Of a DNA stretch of 64,000 nt, positions 41,321 to 55,386 are shown piece by piece; the stretch's first letter is position 1; each line of letters opens with the position of its first letter. The notes under the pieces are model-generated. The model did not search any database. It saw only the letters and a list, made by a program, of their open reading frames with translations, and was not told where the DNA came from. This stretch comes from Trichaptum fuscoviolaceum. Lineage: Eukaryota > Basidiomycota > Agaricomycetes > Hymenochaetales > Trichaptaceae. The translations under genes were made by a program, and so were the position numbers. The DNA lies in assembly GCA_910574455.1 (NCBI GenBank), contig CAJSYZ010000009.1, positions 4,543,040-4,607,039 on the forward strand. The letters are read 5' to 3'.

Positions 41321-44300
41321 ATGGCTGGTTTGTCCTTTCTTGCTGCAGATCATGGATTCGCGCTGACGCACCTTGACAGATCCGGAAATAGGTATGCGAT
41401 TACCACTAGCACACGTCATTGTCGTATTAATGGCGTCAAGGTGTCAATTCGTCAAATGAGATCCTGAAAGAACTTCTCGTTGTCGCGAAGAACATTCAAG
41501 GCCTTCTTAGCCAGAAGACTGATCAAGAAAGCAGTAAGTGATAATTTAAATCATCGTCGACTCATGTGTAAATGCGTCAATTCATTTCTAACACAGGAGC
41601 AGCTCAGGAAATATTAGGAGCGACCAATGAAAGCAAGGGTTCACCACAAGTGACAGTCACTGCTCAGGATCCTCCCAACGATGAGACGGCAATCGTTGAG
41701 GTCCACGATCACAGTAAGTAATGGTATATGCTATATGTTGGCAACTGAATTGACTCAAATGCATATACAGACAGTTGGCCAAGCGTCGAGAAGATAGCGG
41801 AATACAGAATCAGATGTGCGAAGCACAAAAGGTATTTTACTCTATCTATCTCATCAAACAAGTCTAATGCCATGAACTTCTATTCAAGCGAGTGTGAGAA
41901 GATGCAGGTGGAGGTACGTATCAGGTATCTATTGTGCAAACATTCTTGGAGTGACAAAGAATAGCTGGGATGCTTCATTGCACACTTGGGCATTGTCGGA
42001 GGCGACAATGAAGAGATTGAGAAAGCAGAATCACTAAGGAAAGGGTTGCTTGAATCCGTGCTATCTCTAGAGGAGGCTTTCGATGCGACTCATGATGGTA
42101 CGTGGTCCTATTTTGTAGGCGAAGCTATCACTTGAGTGCCGACGGTTTATTAGGGAAGCCGACTGCGATGGACAAAGTTCTAAAGTCCTTCGATAGGCTT
42201 GATGACTCTGTTGAATATTTCGCTGGAAGCCCGCACCAAAAAGATGCAGTTTATCCTGATAAAGTCCATCAATGGCGGAGCATCACTTATGTGAGTTCAG
42301 AGTACCTGTGGCATATGCGAAGGGTTAATCCATCTACGCAAAGGATGGATGGCGCAAAATCTTCAGTAAGGATTAAAGTCTATCAACCCGAAGCTTGATC
42401 TCTAATGATGCGTGGTACAGACCTCATAGATGATGGTAAATTTGTCGAATGCTTGGAATTAATCCACGCCGTCTTCTTCTCTGAGTTGGAATCGGCGATG
42501 GACAAAGTCGTCGAAGCACTGACAACATTCGAAGAGAAATGTAAGTAGATAAGTGCTGTGAATCTCTGGTATTGTTTATGTTCTCTAACGGTGGCCATAT
42601 TGATTCTCACGTAGCTGCGAATGAATGGCTGGCGAGGCAGAACATAAAGAACTACGAAAGCTGGTGTGCGGAATACATAAAGATTGTCTTCCCATCCTCG
42701 AATGGGATCAGAGAACAGGGTGGTTGGCCAGAGCCTCATGAGTACGAGTACTTCGGTAAACGACTTGCAGAACACAGAAGGTATGGCATCCCGTATACGT
42801 ATCACTATCCGATCTTACATGCTCGTCTTTAGATTGTGTGAGGACATGTGGGTAGAGGTAAGTAAGTAGCTTCTGCAGCTCAGATCTTGCTTTAACGACA
42901 TTTCAGTTGGACCACCTTGCAACTCACTATATTATTATCGGAGGTGACAACATGGTCATTAAAGCAACAAATATGCTCAAGGAGGAGCTACTCTCTCATG
43001 CTCAGTATCTTGAGAATGCCCTTCTTAGTCGACCGGGAGGTTGGTAATATGCCATGTGATGGGCGAGCAAGCTCTAATATGCAGTTTTAATAGATTTCCG
43101 AACGGAAATGAGCAACGTGATTCAAAGCCTTCTCTTCGCCGTCATTCGCTTTCAAAGCAGTCTCTACCATCAAAAACACGCATTTTACTTCCGAAAAGTC
43201 AAGCAATGGGTAACCTGTACATGGGTGAGTACCGCGTCTATGGTGTACATGTAACATTGACTCATCAACGCATAGATCGGAGCGCACAGAATTTTGAGTA
43301 TGCAAGAAGGAGATTTCCGATGGCGTCTGTATTTCTGACAGTATCGGGGGTTTAGGTTTATTACAGCGCGGAAAAGAGTTTCAATGCTTGTCTTACGTCT
43401 GCAACACTTTCCTTTCCGAATTCGACCGCGCGATGATCGGTATGACGCATGGGGAACCAGTGAAATCGGAAGAGAAGTCCTTCAGCGCAGTTCCGGAAGA
43501 ACTGAAGACGTTCGGAAAGGAGTGTAAGTAGTTTATTAACGGCTACGTTCATATGTACTCTAACTCAAAACTAGCCCTGCCGAAATTCCTTGTTGACCAG
43601 ATGGAGAGGGACACAACACGATATATCAACTTGACAACAATTGCCACCTTCTTCTCCAGTGTGACAGCGACCACACTCCAGTTCACGTACGCACCATCGG
43701 ACTCGGAACCGTCGAACTCCTTGAGAGGTGTAGTCAACCTCTTCTGGTTCTTGTCGCTAGTCTTCAGTGTATCGTCGGGCGTGAGTAGCTTGCTGGGATT
43801 GACGTGGAGGAAGTCTTCAATGTGCGTGACCTTTTTCATCTATAATCTAGGCAATACTGATGAGTGTTGAAGATACGACTCTCGTGTTCCTCCAAAACTG
43901 ATTCGAATATGGTTTGACAAGGCACCCATGCTGTTCCTGATTATTGCGGCCGTCGCGTTTGTTCTTGGATTGAACCTGTTCGCCTACTTGTCTCTTCAGG
44001 TTCGTCATAACATTGAAGAATCAGAATATAGTCTAATGAATAGCCAGCCACGATATGTCTCTTTTTCAACGACCATTCTCACCGGGATACACGGCGCGTG
44101 CTTACTGATCGTTACAACTTGGTTTATATACCAACTCAAGCACGAGTCTAGATGGGCTGGTTGGGTCAGGGCAGTCATGAAGCCGATTACCAAAATCGCT
44201 GCATGGATTGGGAGAGGAGTGAAATGGGTATGGAAGATGGCTATAACAAGCGTGAAATGGATCTGGAAAAAGGCAAAGCGGCCCTACGATAGATACAAGC

Positions 44301-45359
44301 AGAATCTGCACTTGCAGCGCAACATCTATTGGTATATTCACATTTTAGATGCAACACCAAGTTTGTGCTGACATTGCGGAATAGGGCATTCGCGATTGAC
44401 AACCGCGTAGCACGTCTAAATTATGACATTGGTTGTGATGACTGGGACCATGACTGGCCAGAACCGTACCTTCTCTCAAAACTCGTCCGTTGCTTCACAT
44501 ATCCGATTAAGAAGTGCTGTCTGGTAACAAAGAAGGCTCTTTCTAGCCTTGATCGTTTTCTCAGGAAGCATATATGCATATCCTATCACAGAGGACATAC
44601 AGACGGAGACGTTGAGTCAATGGGAACGTATGGCGAGCAAGATGCCGAAGCACCGGAGGAAACCTCCCTCGTCGAGAAAGCGAAGAGCGACTTTCGTAGA
44701 TATCTGCGGAAGATGTTTAGTGATGATGATTGGGTGGAAGCTATCATGTGGGACATTAAGCGATGGGAGGATGGAAGGTAAGGACAACAAGGAAGTACCA
44801 AAGCAGCACTCTAACCTTAACTGTCATGCATAGCGAAGAAGTTGCCGAGAATTATCTCAGAAAAAAACTTTGGGGTTATCCAAATCTGTTAAAAATATTC
44901 TTGGAAGACGTACGGCCAGCCTTGGTTATAGCGCGCGGTAACAAAAAGGCCCAAGAAGAGAAGGAGGAACAGGAAAGTCGAGAACGGAGGCACATCAACA
45001 ACGCCGATTCTCCACATCCAACTTCCGACAGCGAGGATCAAGATATGTATCGCGTTGCATCTGCTCCACGCCATGACGTTTTAGATTCCTCTGTCGCCAC
45101 GCCTGATTCCCCACATGTGACAGAAATGGAACCCCGTCAAGATAGCCAAACTGAGCCGGAGGACCATCTTCTTCGACCTCCGTTGGCGGCGGTAGTGATC
45201 CCAGAGGAAGCAGACCCTAATGGTCGAGACGAAAATCCGCAAATGGATGCTCTCGGTGAAGAAGAGAGACCACATTCGCATACCGAAGTTGAGAAAGCTC
45301 CGTCTGCTTCAGAAGACTACCGTGAAGGATCACAGAGCAACAAAGAGTCGGGAGAGTGA
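41321..45359 (+). CDS. Gene 3: family member, apparently intact
   Basis: Same exon plan as gene 1, with phases holding throughout. Start ATGGCTG (41321); N-terminus MADPEIGVNSSNEI. The 25-nt exons are at 41889-41913 and 42833-42857; the 22-nt exons at 42344-42365 and 43276-43297. Module 1 has LGCFIAHLGIVGG and HQKDAVYPDKVHQW; module 2 has LDHLATHYIIIGG and YHQKHAFYFRKVKQW. The TM part (43575-44120) includes VNLFWFLSLVFSVSSGV and LIIAAVAFVLGLNLFAYL. The Trp-rich part has WIGRGVKWVWKM and a further SVKWIWKK repeat. The tail matches gene 0. The protein is expected to be a multipass membrane protein with a large soluble N-terminal part; function unknown. Confidence 0.8.
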
Positions 45360-47200
45360 TAATATAACTTAGTGAAGTACTGTAGTTCTTGTGTGTACAA
45401 CTGGTCTGCACGGCACAAACACGATGTGCACGGAGCATTGCCTCATAGCCTTTCTCTCTTGTATAGTTTCTGACATGCAATTAGTATTTGTTCTAACCCC
45501 GATAAATGTCAACGTACTCAGGAGCGGAGGTAAGAGACAAGAGGAAGCCGTAAACACTCATCGATAAAATTAATCCTTCCCAGACGACTGGCTCCTAAGA
45601 CCTTTGTAGTTCTCCGAGATGACTGCAGATATGACGCACGCACTCCGCTTGGCCCCTGGCGATCATCGCAGATCCTTCGCGGTCCATGCTGTCCGATTGC
45701 CATCCAGATCGGAATTGACTAAGAAAGTCACTGGATATTGACGACAGCAGAAGGAAACCGACCCTTGTTCTTTCATAGAATAGCTTTGAGTCCGTTGATG
45801 TCCGTAACAGAATGCCCCTGGTGAGAAGTTTTATCCATGGTAACAAGCAGGAAGACATCGTGGAGAGACAGTTGCGGTATGGCGGTGGTTTAAGTTCTCA
45901 CGGGTCCAGGCACAATAACTTCCCCGACTCCGACTCCCCCTTGTTCTGATCTTTGGTCGATTGACCAAGTCTCGCGATTGCATCAATACCCGAGCCTCAT
46001 CGTTAGGAAGTATTGCACTGACTTGCCCCAGTATTACAATCCTGGTGCCCTGCGGTAGAGATAAACGCAAATCACTTTCATATTGATTTCTACGGGAGAT
46101 AATGGCAGGGATAACAAGGGGTCCATACGCACTACAGAATAGGACAGTGGACTAATGTGCCACTAGGGGAATATTCGTCATCGTCGATCAGCAGCCACGG
46201 AGAGCCCAGCACAAGCTCTGTCCAAGTATTGACCCCAGCCACCTTACTGCCCGCACCAGGGCCCTCCTTTCCTGAACAGACCAAACCTATCTAATTCATG
46301 GAACCGCCAACTTCATTCACCAGAACGCTTTGCCTCTCGTAAAACCTCGCAAACGCTACCTCGTGGTCCGGCTTCTTTCCAGCATCCAGCAAGGGAATGG
46401 TGCATAGAATGCAACTTGAAGGTTGAAGAGGGTTGCAGAGTCTAAGGGTCCGTGGGCGATTACGGCGTTTGCGACCGGTAGGGTCCTGGGCGGAGGCTGC
46501 TTGCGTCGAGACGTATAACAAGCGGCAATCCAACCCCTCCTTCCGACGAAGGGCTGCGCAAAGGACAACGGCTCGCACGCGCGAGGATGTGAGAGCTGTG
46601 GTGGGCTGCGCGAGATCGGGTCGTTCGTGTGAGTATTGTGGAAGCGACTGGGGCAGAGCGGTCAACAGGTCTCAGTTATGATTGCACGGCACGACCGGAT
46701 GAGGACCGATGCCTTACAAGAAGGGAACTTGGGTCACGAGAAAGAGGAGAAGGAGAAAGACGGAACGCCGAGTGATGTTGGATCTAGAATGGCCGGGGCA
46801 GTGGATCTTCATAGTCCTTCCGAGTCGATGCAGATTGGGCGCAAGAAGCGATCTGCATACGAGCGTCTCGCCCAGCCTTTCCTGCGTCCGACGCAACTTG
46901 ACTTCTCCGTCCCTCGCTGCAGCCTCTTTCCCCGCTATCGGTGTGCACATGTTTCAAAGAGAAGTATGGAACCATGCAATTCAGATGGAATAGGTGAACG
47001 AGAAGGACTGAGGAGAGTAAGACAATCGGAAGGCCTGCGTCCGCGTAAAGTGTGTTTGCATGATGGGTGAGGGACTGACGTATCGAGGTGAAGGACAAAT
47101 ACGCTCGGTCAAGTTGGGCATTGCGCACCGTTAAGAAGATGTTCGCATTCAACGTGACACCGTAGCAGAAGTGTCGAGAGGTGAGAACAGTGAGCGTGAA
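45360..47200. repeat. Gene 3 3' flank and conserved spacer, copy c
   Basis: 45360-45525 matches 367-522 after gene 0. 45525-47200 matches spacer a. No frame is preserved across copies. Confidence 0.6.
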
Positions 47201-48588
47201 GAGTACAAAGACTCTGCATCCGCGGCGTTATCATCACATCCATGACCCAGGAGTCCAAATACGGTGCAGAACCAGTCTCGGCCAGGTCATCACAGAGAGT
47301 AGCGGTGACAGACCTGAACAGAGAGAGGGAAGTCAGTATTGGTCGTGCAAGTTATGTCACAATCAAGACAGAATCGACATGTAGTCTCATACGCCCGATA
47401 AGACGCCGAGGTTAATTAATTTGAAAGGTCTCTTTCTCTGGACCGCACGGAAAGGCAACAGTCACTTTTCGTCATCGGTCGCATATGTACACGCGTGCGC
47501 AATGAGGCGTTTTGACGTTCTGATGAAGAGGCACAGCATCGCCAGTGCTGCGAGTCGCCCAGTCTAAAGCAGTCTAAAGAAGACCTTGGTAGTCTCCAGA
47601 TGCTCTCCGGCACGCGCTTTCGGATGCCCTTGCAGTAATGAAGGAAGAGGGGAATGGGCTCGGACAAGGACGGCTCGACGTACGGCAGGAAGGCATGAAG
47701 TGGTAGCCCATCGACGCGAAGACAATGTCGATGGTGGGTGTCTCCGGCGATTTCGATCTCGACGTAAATGGCTAGTTTGACTTCAAAGAGCCTATCGTCT
47801 CTAATCGACTCGTTGTCGTCATCTTCTATATTGATAATCGAAATTACGGAGTTGCCAGTGAGAAAAGCTCGGAAAGCTTTTGATCAGCTAGAACAGTCAG
47901 CCTTGGGTAAATCAGGATTTGAGGAATGCTCACCAGAGCCCAACTACTCGAGTTTCTGTGTCTCAAACAACGTCGACATTACCTGGCTGATGTGGAAGCG
48001 AGTCGGTTCCAACCGCTCTCGCCAGCGCGTCGATGGGAGAGTTGTACTCCCTCAAGCTTGTGTTGCAAGTACGCCTTTAAAGGCCTACATATCACGTCTG
48101 CGCAGTACGACGAAATGCCTTCCTTCAATATAGCCTCCAAGAATGACACCTCTCAGATCCATCCCATCTCCTTCCCTTCTCTAGACAAAATGTGGAAGTG
48201 CTCCAGCTTATCCATCGTCGGTGCTACGGAAGGAAGTTACTCGCGACGTGTACGCGTCGAGCCCAGTCGCACCAGAAGCGGCGCGGTGTTGAACAGGCCT
48301 GATGAGAAGTGTGAGGTAGCCTTCGACAACTTCGTGCAGCAGAGAAAGCAGCATAACAAGCGTCGTACATGCCAGGCGCTGCGGCGCAAGATCAGCAACG
48401 AGCACCATGGAGGCTGAGTTGAGCGCGACGTACGTGTTGAAGAACCTCCCCGAAATCCACTAGGAAAGGTATCCAATAGCCGTGCACATGCCGGCATCGT
48501 GGTCTTGAAGTCAACGCTGGAAGAATGGCCAGACCTGTCGCATGGCCAGTCTCATGTATCCCGAGTGTTCGCGACGACAACACCAAGC

Positions 48589-49999
48589 TAGTCTCGTAAC
48601 CAGACCAGGCTACTTACATATACAGTGTACTACCGGTCCTTCGGACACCATCGTTCCTTCGGACACCTAGCCTTTTTTGCTCCTCCCTTGCCCAACCCTC
48701 CTGAAACTTTGTAGACATCCCCGGAGAGCTTGTATGAAGACTATATCGTAAAATAAAGAACTTCCATGCATATGATGCAAAGTTATGTTATAAAAAGAAT
48801 GAAATTTGACATAATTCAGTTTATATGCAATCATATATGAATTTAATAAATTGCTGTAATCACTTTGTAGCTTTTTTTATTTAATGGGACACTTCTATGA
48901 TCCTAAAGCTAGGAATATCAGTGGTTCATATGACTGTTTATGCAACCGTTGTGTTGAGAGAGGACAATCCGAAGCTTTTCTTCTGTTTTGCGACGGCATG
49001 CAATGTTTCTCACGCTTCGTGACATCTACAATTTATGCATGAGCTCCTCAAATAATTATTGCTGACTGAATGATCTTCTTATTTTCTCATATATGCATAC
49101 TTATATCACTCTGTCTTTGAGTTATAGATTTTTCTGATCATATGAAGGCTGATTTCACCAAATTCCATGATTATACTGAGATCGTGACAGGCTGTGACGG
49201 GTGTCCGAAGGATTGATTGAGAGTGACAAAAAAGCGAAATCTTTAATCCAACATATTAATTCATGAATGAGATATTTTCTTTAGAAAACTTTGTGATACG
49301 ATGAGTGAGATAGTATAGAGTACATCCACATTATTTTTATTGCAAAAGGTGTGTTACAAAAATTGGTAGGCCGTACTTTCAATTGGGTGTCCGAAGGACC
49401 GGTAGTACACTGTATGGGTCGCTTTGCTCTGAAGGCGTAGCCGGTCTGGTTTCCAAGGTTTTGATTTAAAGAAACTTGCAGGGAGTTTGAATTATAATAC
49501 AGATATAGTAGCAGACCCAGTTGTTGTAATGACTAAGACGTAAATAAAAATAATGGAGCTTGCCATCGCCGAATGAAGCAGGTGTACCAGACGCACACCA
49601 CCCAGCCACAAGTGTGCATATAGGCTTTGTATACACAAGTCACTTGGAATAAATATGATGGACTACTCAATGAAATTAATGCTTATAGCTTAACAATACA
49701 ACATAATGTAGCAAAAGCCTTTAGAAGCAGTAGTTGAGCATAGCCAACTACTAGTTGCTGTAGCTGTCTGCCACGACAACTTGGATTGAAGTTAGTTTTT
49801 TTAAATTACATTTACATGACGACATCAGACTCTATTTTTGGAACACAGGGGGGAACCTATGAAATCACTACTACATTTGGATTAATTTCAAACTCCCTGC
49901 AAGTTTCTTGTAATCGAAAACCTTGGAAACCAGGCCAGCTACGCTGTGCTTGCTCCGCAAGCCATATAAAGAAAGTAGCTTGGCCTGGTCACGAGGCTA
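48589..49999. mobile_element. Mutator-like TIR element with 9-bp target duplication
   Basis: The target ACACCAAGC is present on both sides (48580-48588 and 50000-50008). The uninterrupted site in spacer a (near 4546) has a single acaccgagc. The ends are TAGTCTCGTAACCAG and the reverse complement of TAGCCTCGTGACCAG. The inverted repeats run for about 120 bases: 49430-49495 pairs with 49890-49950 around a shared cttgcagggagtttgaa, and the left arm is itself split by another MITE. A 9-bp duplication with long inverted repeats fits Mutator-like elements. Without the nested MITE it is about 620 bp, with no transposase. Confidence 0.75.
48623..49412. mobile_element. Nested TA-flanked MITE (790 bp)
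   Basis: The ends are CAGTGTACTACCGGTCCTTC... and its exact inverted copy, flanked by TA (48621-48622 and 49413-49414). The motif GTCCTTCGGACACC or close relatives recurs inside both ends (about 48655 and 49200). The centre is AT-rich and non-coding. This form matches Tc1/mariner-derived MITEs. It interrupts the left arm of the Mutator-like element, so it is the younger insertion. Confidence 0.75.
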
Positions 50000-50470
50000 A
50001 CACCAAGCGAGATCATCGCGCCACGACGCGCATCTTGAATTGGACATGCACTCGACAAGCCGCACTTGATGAGGTTGCTGAACGCAAGGAGATTTATGCC
50101 GGAAGGAATGACGTTGCGAGCGTGTCGATGATGTGCAGCGCGGAACGCGAATGTATCTTCATGGGTTCGGCCCTACTAGTTGAGGAATGGCATTGTTCAG
50201 CAGAGATACCTCCTGCATTCTTTATCAGTACACGACGACTTGTGATGACTGTAACAACGCACCAAGATCAACAACGTCTAAGCGCCATCGAAGACATACC
50301 TCACTCTCTGCTCACTGCCCGAAACCCGCACAGTACACCGCCATTTTCGCCTGGAAATCCCAAAAGTCATCCTTCTCCTCTATGTCACTCTCAATGCACG
50401 TCACCGACGGGTGCGCGCACGTCACCGCTCTCTGTATCTTGCAGGAAACTCTCGAAACTCTGACAGGGCG

Positions 50471-51323
50471 GTCGAGAGCTACAGGCGGCGTTACTAAATT
50501 GTCACATCTTGCCAGTGACCGTGACCGTGACTCCTCGGAGTTCCGGAATCAACTTCAAGTTGGCCGCCGACTGCACTCTTCCTCCGACGTTCATCACAGG
50601 CCAGCCCAGATGAAACTTGATTTAAGTTCTCCACTGCACGATGACCAACTCCCGGGGCTTCTTCTCATATCATTTCAGGCAACTAGTAATTGCTGTACTA
50701 CAAAGAGTCGCAGGTCAGTCACAAGATCAGAACACCAGGCAAGCTAATGTGCATGAAAGAGAACGTAGGGATATCCTATCACCTGAAGTAAAAGCCGTTT
50801 CATGGTTCAAAACGGAGGTCATTCAATGGTGTCGCCCTTTATCGCCGATGGATCGCGATCTTCCGCCTCCCTTCATCAGCGCACAATGCAAGAGGTGATC
50901 CACGCCCTTTGCCTTCTGATTCGGTTCTTCATCATCGAGTCAACGCTTACAACGCCCGTACGTCAGTCTTTCTATCCCGAGGGCCAGGAACACGTGGCAT
51001 TATCTGGCGATAGTGAGACCCCGAAGCACTATGGAAATCCTATTCGGACGTTGGTTGTGGTGGAATAGCAAGGTTTCATGCATAAGCTTCGCAAAAGATG
51101 TAATGAATAGTATTGCTCGACTTCAAGTTTGCAAGCTATCGGACCTCTCACTGGAATAGTACGGAAGACTTGGAGCAGCGCTGGAAATGAACCTTCTATT
51201 ACTGCTGTCATACTCCACCCTGCCTTGCGGAATTCGCATGTTCCATGATACAGTCCAGCCTCTTCAGCGACGACGATTCTCCTTTCTCCCACTTCCCTCA
51301 TTCTTCTGCTCGTAGTCGACGAT
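50471..51323. other. Upstream region of gene 4
   Basis: Homologous to the upstream regions of genes 1, 3 and 5, and closest to that of gene 1 (shared ctcgtagtcgacgatatgcc at the start codon). No separate gene seen. Confidence 0.45.
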
Positions 51324-54300
51324 ATGCCAGGTTCGTCTTTTCTTACTGCGAGTCATGAATCCTGCTGACGAACTTTCACAGATCCAGAGTTAGGTATGCA
51401 ATCGTCAGTAGCTCACGTCCAATGAGATATTGATGACGTCAAGGTGTCAATTCCACGCAAGAGACGAACGCTATCCTCCTCCGACTTGTTGGTGCCACCG
51501 AGGAAATCCGCGACCTTCTTCGCCAGAAGGCAGGTCAAGGAAATGGTAAGATGCAATTCCCCAGAGATTCAACGCACGCTGATTCGTAACTCAGAGACAG
51601 TTCGGCAAATCGACGAAGCTTTACAGCAAGACGAAGATTCACCAGCAGCAGCGGACACTAATCAGGATCCTTCCAACGACCATGCGGCAATCGTTGAGAT
51701 CAACGATTACCGTAAGTGATTGTATATGTAAGATGATGGTTACTGTCTTGGCTCAGATGTATAAACAGACAATTGGCCAAGCGTTGAAAAGGTAGCGGAA
51801 TACAGAATCAGATGCGCGAAACACATAGGGTACTAAATTCGATCTATTTCATTCAACGATCTAATACCATGAACTTCTTTCTATTCAAGCGAGTGTAAGA
51901 AGATGCAGGTAGAGGTACGTATCAGGCCTTTGTTTAACATATATTCCCTGAGTAACACAGGATAGTTGGGATGCTTCATTTCGCACTTGGGCATTGTCGG
52001 GGGCGACAACAGGGAAATTGAAAGTGCAGTATCGCTACGGAGCGTATTGCTTATTACCGTCCATTGTCTGGAGAAGGCTTTCGACTCGACTCCCGAGGGT
52101 ACGTGGTCCTACTTTGTAGGCGAAGCTACTGCATGAGTGCCGACGGTTTCTTAGGGAGACCGACTGCAATTATGGAAGTTCGAGAGTCCTTCTATATGCT
52201 TGATAACTTCGTTTATGGGTTTGCTTTCGGACCGCACCAGAAAGATGCAGTTTATCCTGATAAAGTCAGACAATGGAGGAGCGTCACCTCAGTGAGTTCA
52301 GAGTACCTCTTGCATATGCAAAGGATTAATCCTTCTACGCAAAGAATGGATATTTAAAAATACGCGGTAAGGAGTAAATTCTATCAACCCACAGCTTGAT
52401 CTCTAATGATGCGTGGTACAGACCTCGTAATTGATGTTAAATTCGTTGAATGCTTGGAGTTCATCCATGATATCTTCTTCTCCGAGTTGGAAACGGCGAT
52501 GAGCGGTGTCGTCGAAGCACTGACGACATTCGAGGAGAAATGTAAGTAGTTTAACGTGTGTGATTCTCTATCCTTGATTCCGCACTCTAATAATTTTGCC
52601 TTTTTTTCGTAGCTGCAATCGAATGGGCGACGAAGAATATGGGGGATCTTGATAATAAGTGCACAGCATATATAAGTACTATATGCCCTACCACAGAATC
52701 GGACCGCAGTCCAAGTGCCTGGGTGAGTCCGGGCGAAGTTGTCCTGTTCAGGGAAAGGATCATGAAGCACAAATCGTAAGACTTCAATTCTCAAATCTCA
52801 TTAGTTATTGACTGATCTAACTTTTATTAGGTCATGCAATGTGATGCAAGAAGAGGTATGTATTCAGTTTCCATCATGTAGAGCTCAAATAATGACGAAT
52901 GCAGCTGGGTCATCTTATTGAGCACTACAGCGTCGTTGGAGGCGATAAAGAAGTTGTCAAAGAAGCGTTAATACTGCGAAAGAACCTACTTGCTCCATTG
53001 GACTGTTTGGAACGTGCTATGAATGTGCCAGCGAGCAGTATGTGATATTATGTGGAAAGTAGTTTGAGCTGATCTGATATCCTAAGCTCTAGAAAGACGA
53101 AAAGCAATGACCGACGCAACGGTCTCCTTTAAAGACAGTCATTTTTACGTGAACAGCTTCCAGAAGAGTCTGTATCACCAGAAGCATGCATTCTATTTTC
53201 GAAAAGTCAAGAAATGGGTGAGCTGTCTTTGGGTGAGCAAAACCTTTGCGTTACAAGTCCGAGGCTAATCCGTATGTGAAAAGATTGGGATGCTCAAAAT
53301 TATGAGTGAGGATAAAGCCTATTTAACGGGAGCAAAGTTTACGAGAACTCTTTATCTTAGGTTTACTACGTGAAAGTAAGGTAGTGGAATGCATGAGATA
53401 CATCTCCAATAATTTGTTTCCCGTCTTGGAGGAGGTGATGATTGGCGCAAGTCAATCTTCAGAGAAACGAAAACTTCCCGAAGAGATCGTGGATGCAGGA
53501 AGCGTTGTCGAAGAGCTGAAGACTTTTGGAAAAGAGTGTAAGTAGTCTAACATCCATTGTGTTCATACGCACCCTAACTCAAAACTAGCCCTACCGAAAT
53601 TCCTTGTCGACCAGATGGAGAGGGACACAACTCGATATATCAACTTAACAACGATCGCCACCTTTTTCTCCAGCGTGACCGCGACCACACTCCAGTTCAC
53701 ATACGCGCCAACGGACTCGGAACCGTCGAACTCCTTGAGAGGGGTGGTCAACCTCTTCTGGTTCTTGTCGCTAGTCTTCAGCGTATCGTCGGGTGTGAGT
53801 AGCTTGCTGGGCTTGACGTGGAGGAAGTCTTCCATGTGCGTGAGCTATCTCATCTCAGATTCAGGTAATTATTGATGAGCATTGTAGATACGACTCTCGT
53901 GTTCCTCCAAAACTCATTCGCATGTGGTTCGACAAGGCGCCCATGCTGTTCCTTATTATTGCGGCCGTTGCTTTCGTCATTGGCCTGAACATGTTTGCGT
54001 ATTTGTCTCTCCAGGTTTGTCATAAAGCATAGAAAGGTCAGCGCAGAATCTAACGTATAGCCAGCCACGATATGTCTCTTTCTCAACGACCATCCTCACC
54101 GGGATACATGGCGCGTGCTTACTGACCGTTACGGCTTGGTTTATATACCAGCTCAAGCACGAGTCCAATTGGGCTGGCTGGATCAGGACAGCCATGAAGC
54201 CGATTGTGAAAATCGCAGGATGGATCGGGACAGGCGTGAAACGGATTGGGAAGATGGCTATGACGAGTGTGAAATGGATCTGGAAGATGTTTATGAGAGG

Positions 54301-55386
54301 TGTGAAATGGATCTGGAAACCGGTCAATCGGCTCTACGAGAAGTACAAGCAGAACTTCCACCTTCGACGTAACATCTATTGGTATACCCTCCTTTTCCTG
54401 CTATGCCAAATTCGAGCTGACGATGGGTTTTCAGGGCATTCGGGATCGACAACCGCGTAGCACGTATAAACTTCGACATAGACTGGGACCGTGACTGGCG
54501 AGGGCCGTACATCCTTTCAAAGCTCATCCGCTGCATTGCATATCCATTCAAGAGATGCTGTCTGGCAACAAAGAAGGCCATTTCCGACCTCAGTCACACT
54601 GTCCGGGCGCATATATGCGTGCCCTCTCATACAGGAGGCGCAGCAGACGACGTTGAGAGGGGAGGAGGTGGCAAAGGAAAAGAAGCGGAAGCACCAAAGG
54701 AAAGCTCCTCGGAAGCCCCGGCCGAGAAAGCGAAGAACGAGTTTCGTGGATCTTTGCAGAAGATCTTTAGTGACACCGATTATGTGAATGAAATGATGCG
54801 ACGAATTGACATATGGGAAGACAATATGTAAGGACATCCATTTCCGTAAATGACAAGCCTACTAAATTGGATTAGCATTAATAATGACGAGTTCTACTTC
54901 AAACGGAAGTTCAAGAGCTATCTCTGGGGCTACCCGGAACTCTTTGATAAAATGTGCGACGAATTACGCCCCGCATTGGTTGAAGCGCGCGAGAAGGAGT
55001 GGGAAGAGGACGAAGAGGAGGACGAGGAGGAAGAGGAAGATATGTCAATGGGTCATGACGACAATGGTCTTATAGTACCTGAAGCCACCGGCCAAGACCA
55101 GCACGACACCACACCTATTTCACCCCAATCAAGCCAGATTGCTCCCCTTGATGACGAGGCAAATGGGACACAAATGGACACTCGACCGGATAACCAAGGT
55201 CAACCGGTTAACCGCTCTCGCACTTGGGATGAGCCCGCCTTGTTTACTGGATCGGGAAGCACAGAGGCGTTGCAACCTACGTTCGGAGATTCGATCCCGC
55301 AGTCCGACATACGAGCGAGAGATACTACGTGTGTAGAGATCGAGGAAGTCCTGCCCACACTGGAGAGCGAAACCGAGGGATCGTGA
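51324..55386 (+). CDS. Gene 4: family member, apparently intact
   Basis: Start ATGCCAG (51324). The N-terminus MPDPELGVNSTQETNAILL is closest to gene 1. The 25-nt exons are at 51890-51914 and 52831-52855; the 22-nt exons at 52345-52366 and 53284-53305. Module 1 has LGCFISHLGIVGG and HQKDAVYPDKVRQW; module 2 has LGHLIEHYSVVGG and YHQKHAFYFRKVKKW. The TM exon starts near 53589. The Trp-rich part contains two consecutive 33-bp repeats (MAMTSVKWIWK then MFMRGVKWIWK, about 54252-54317). The tail carries a Glu/Asp run followed by the same Pro/Ser-rich end as gene 2 (TEGS). I traced most exons with no stop or phase break. Function is unknown. Confidence 0.8.

Larger units (their letters stand above)
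47201..50470 (-). pseudogene. Karyopherin (Kap123/importin-4-like) relic, copy c, interrupted by a transposon
   Basis: The right-hand part (50470-50009) and left-hand part (48570-47201) together are collinear with copies a, b and d. For example, LAPQRLACTTLVMLLSLL lies at 48408-48208 and the MSEPIPLFLHYCKGIRK segment at 47667-47416. The Mutator-like element at 48589-49999 splits it. Frames are broken as in the other copies. Confidence 0.55.
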
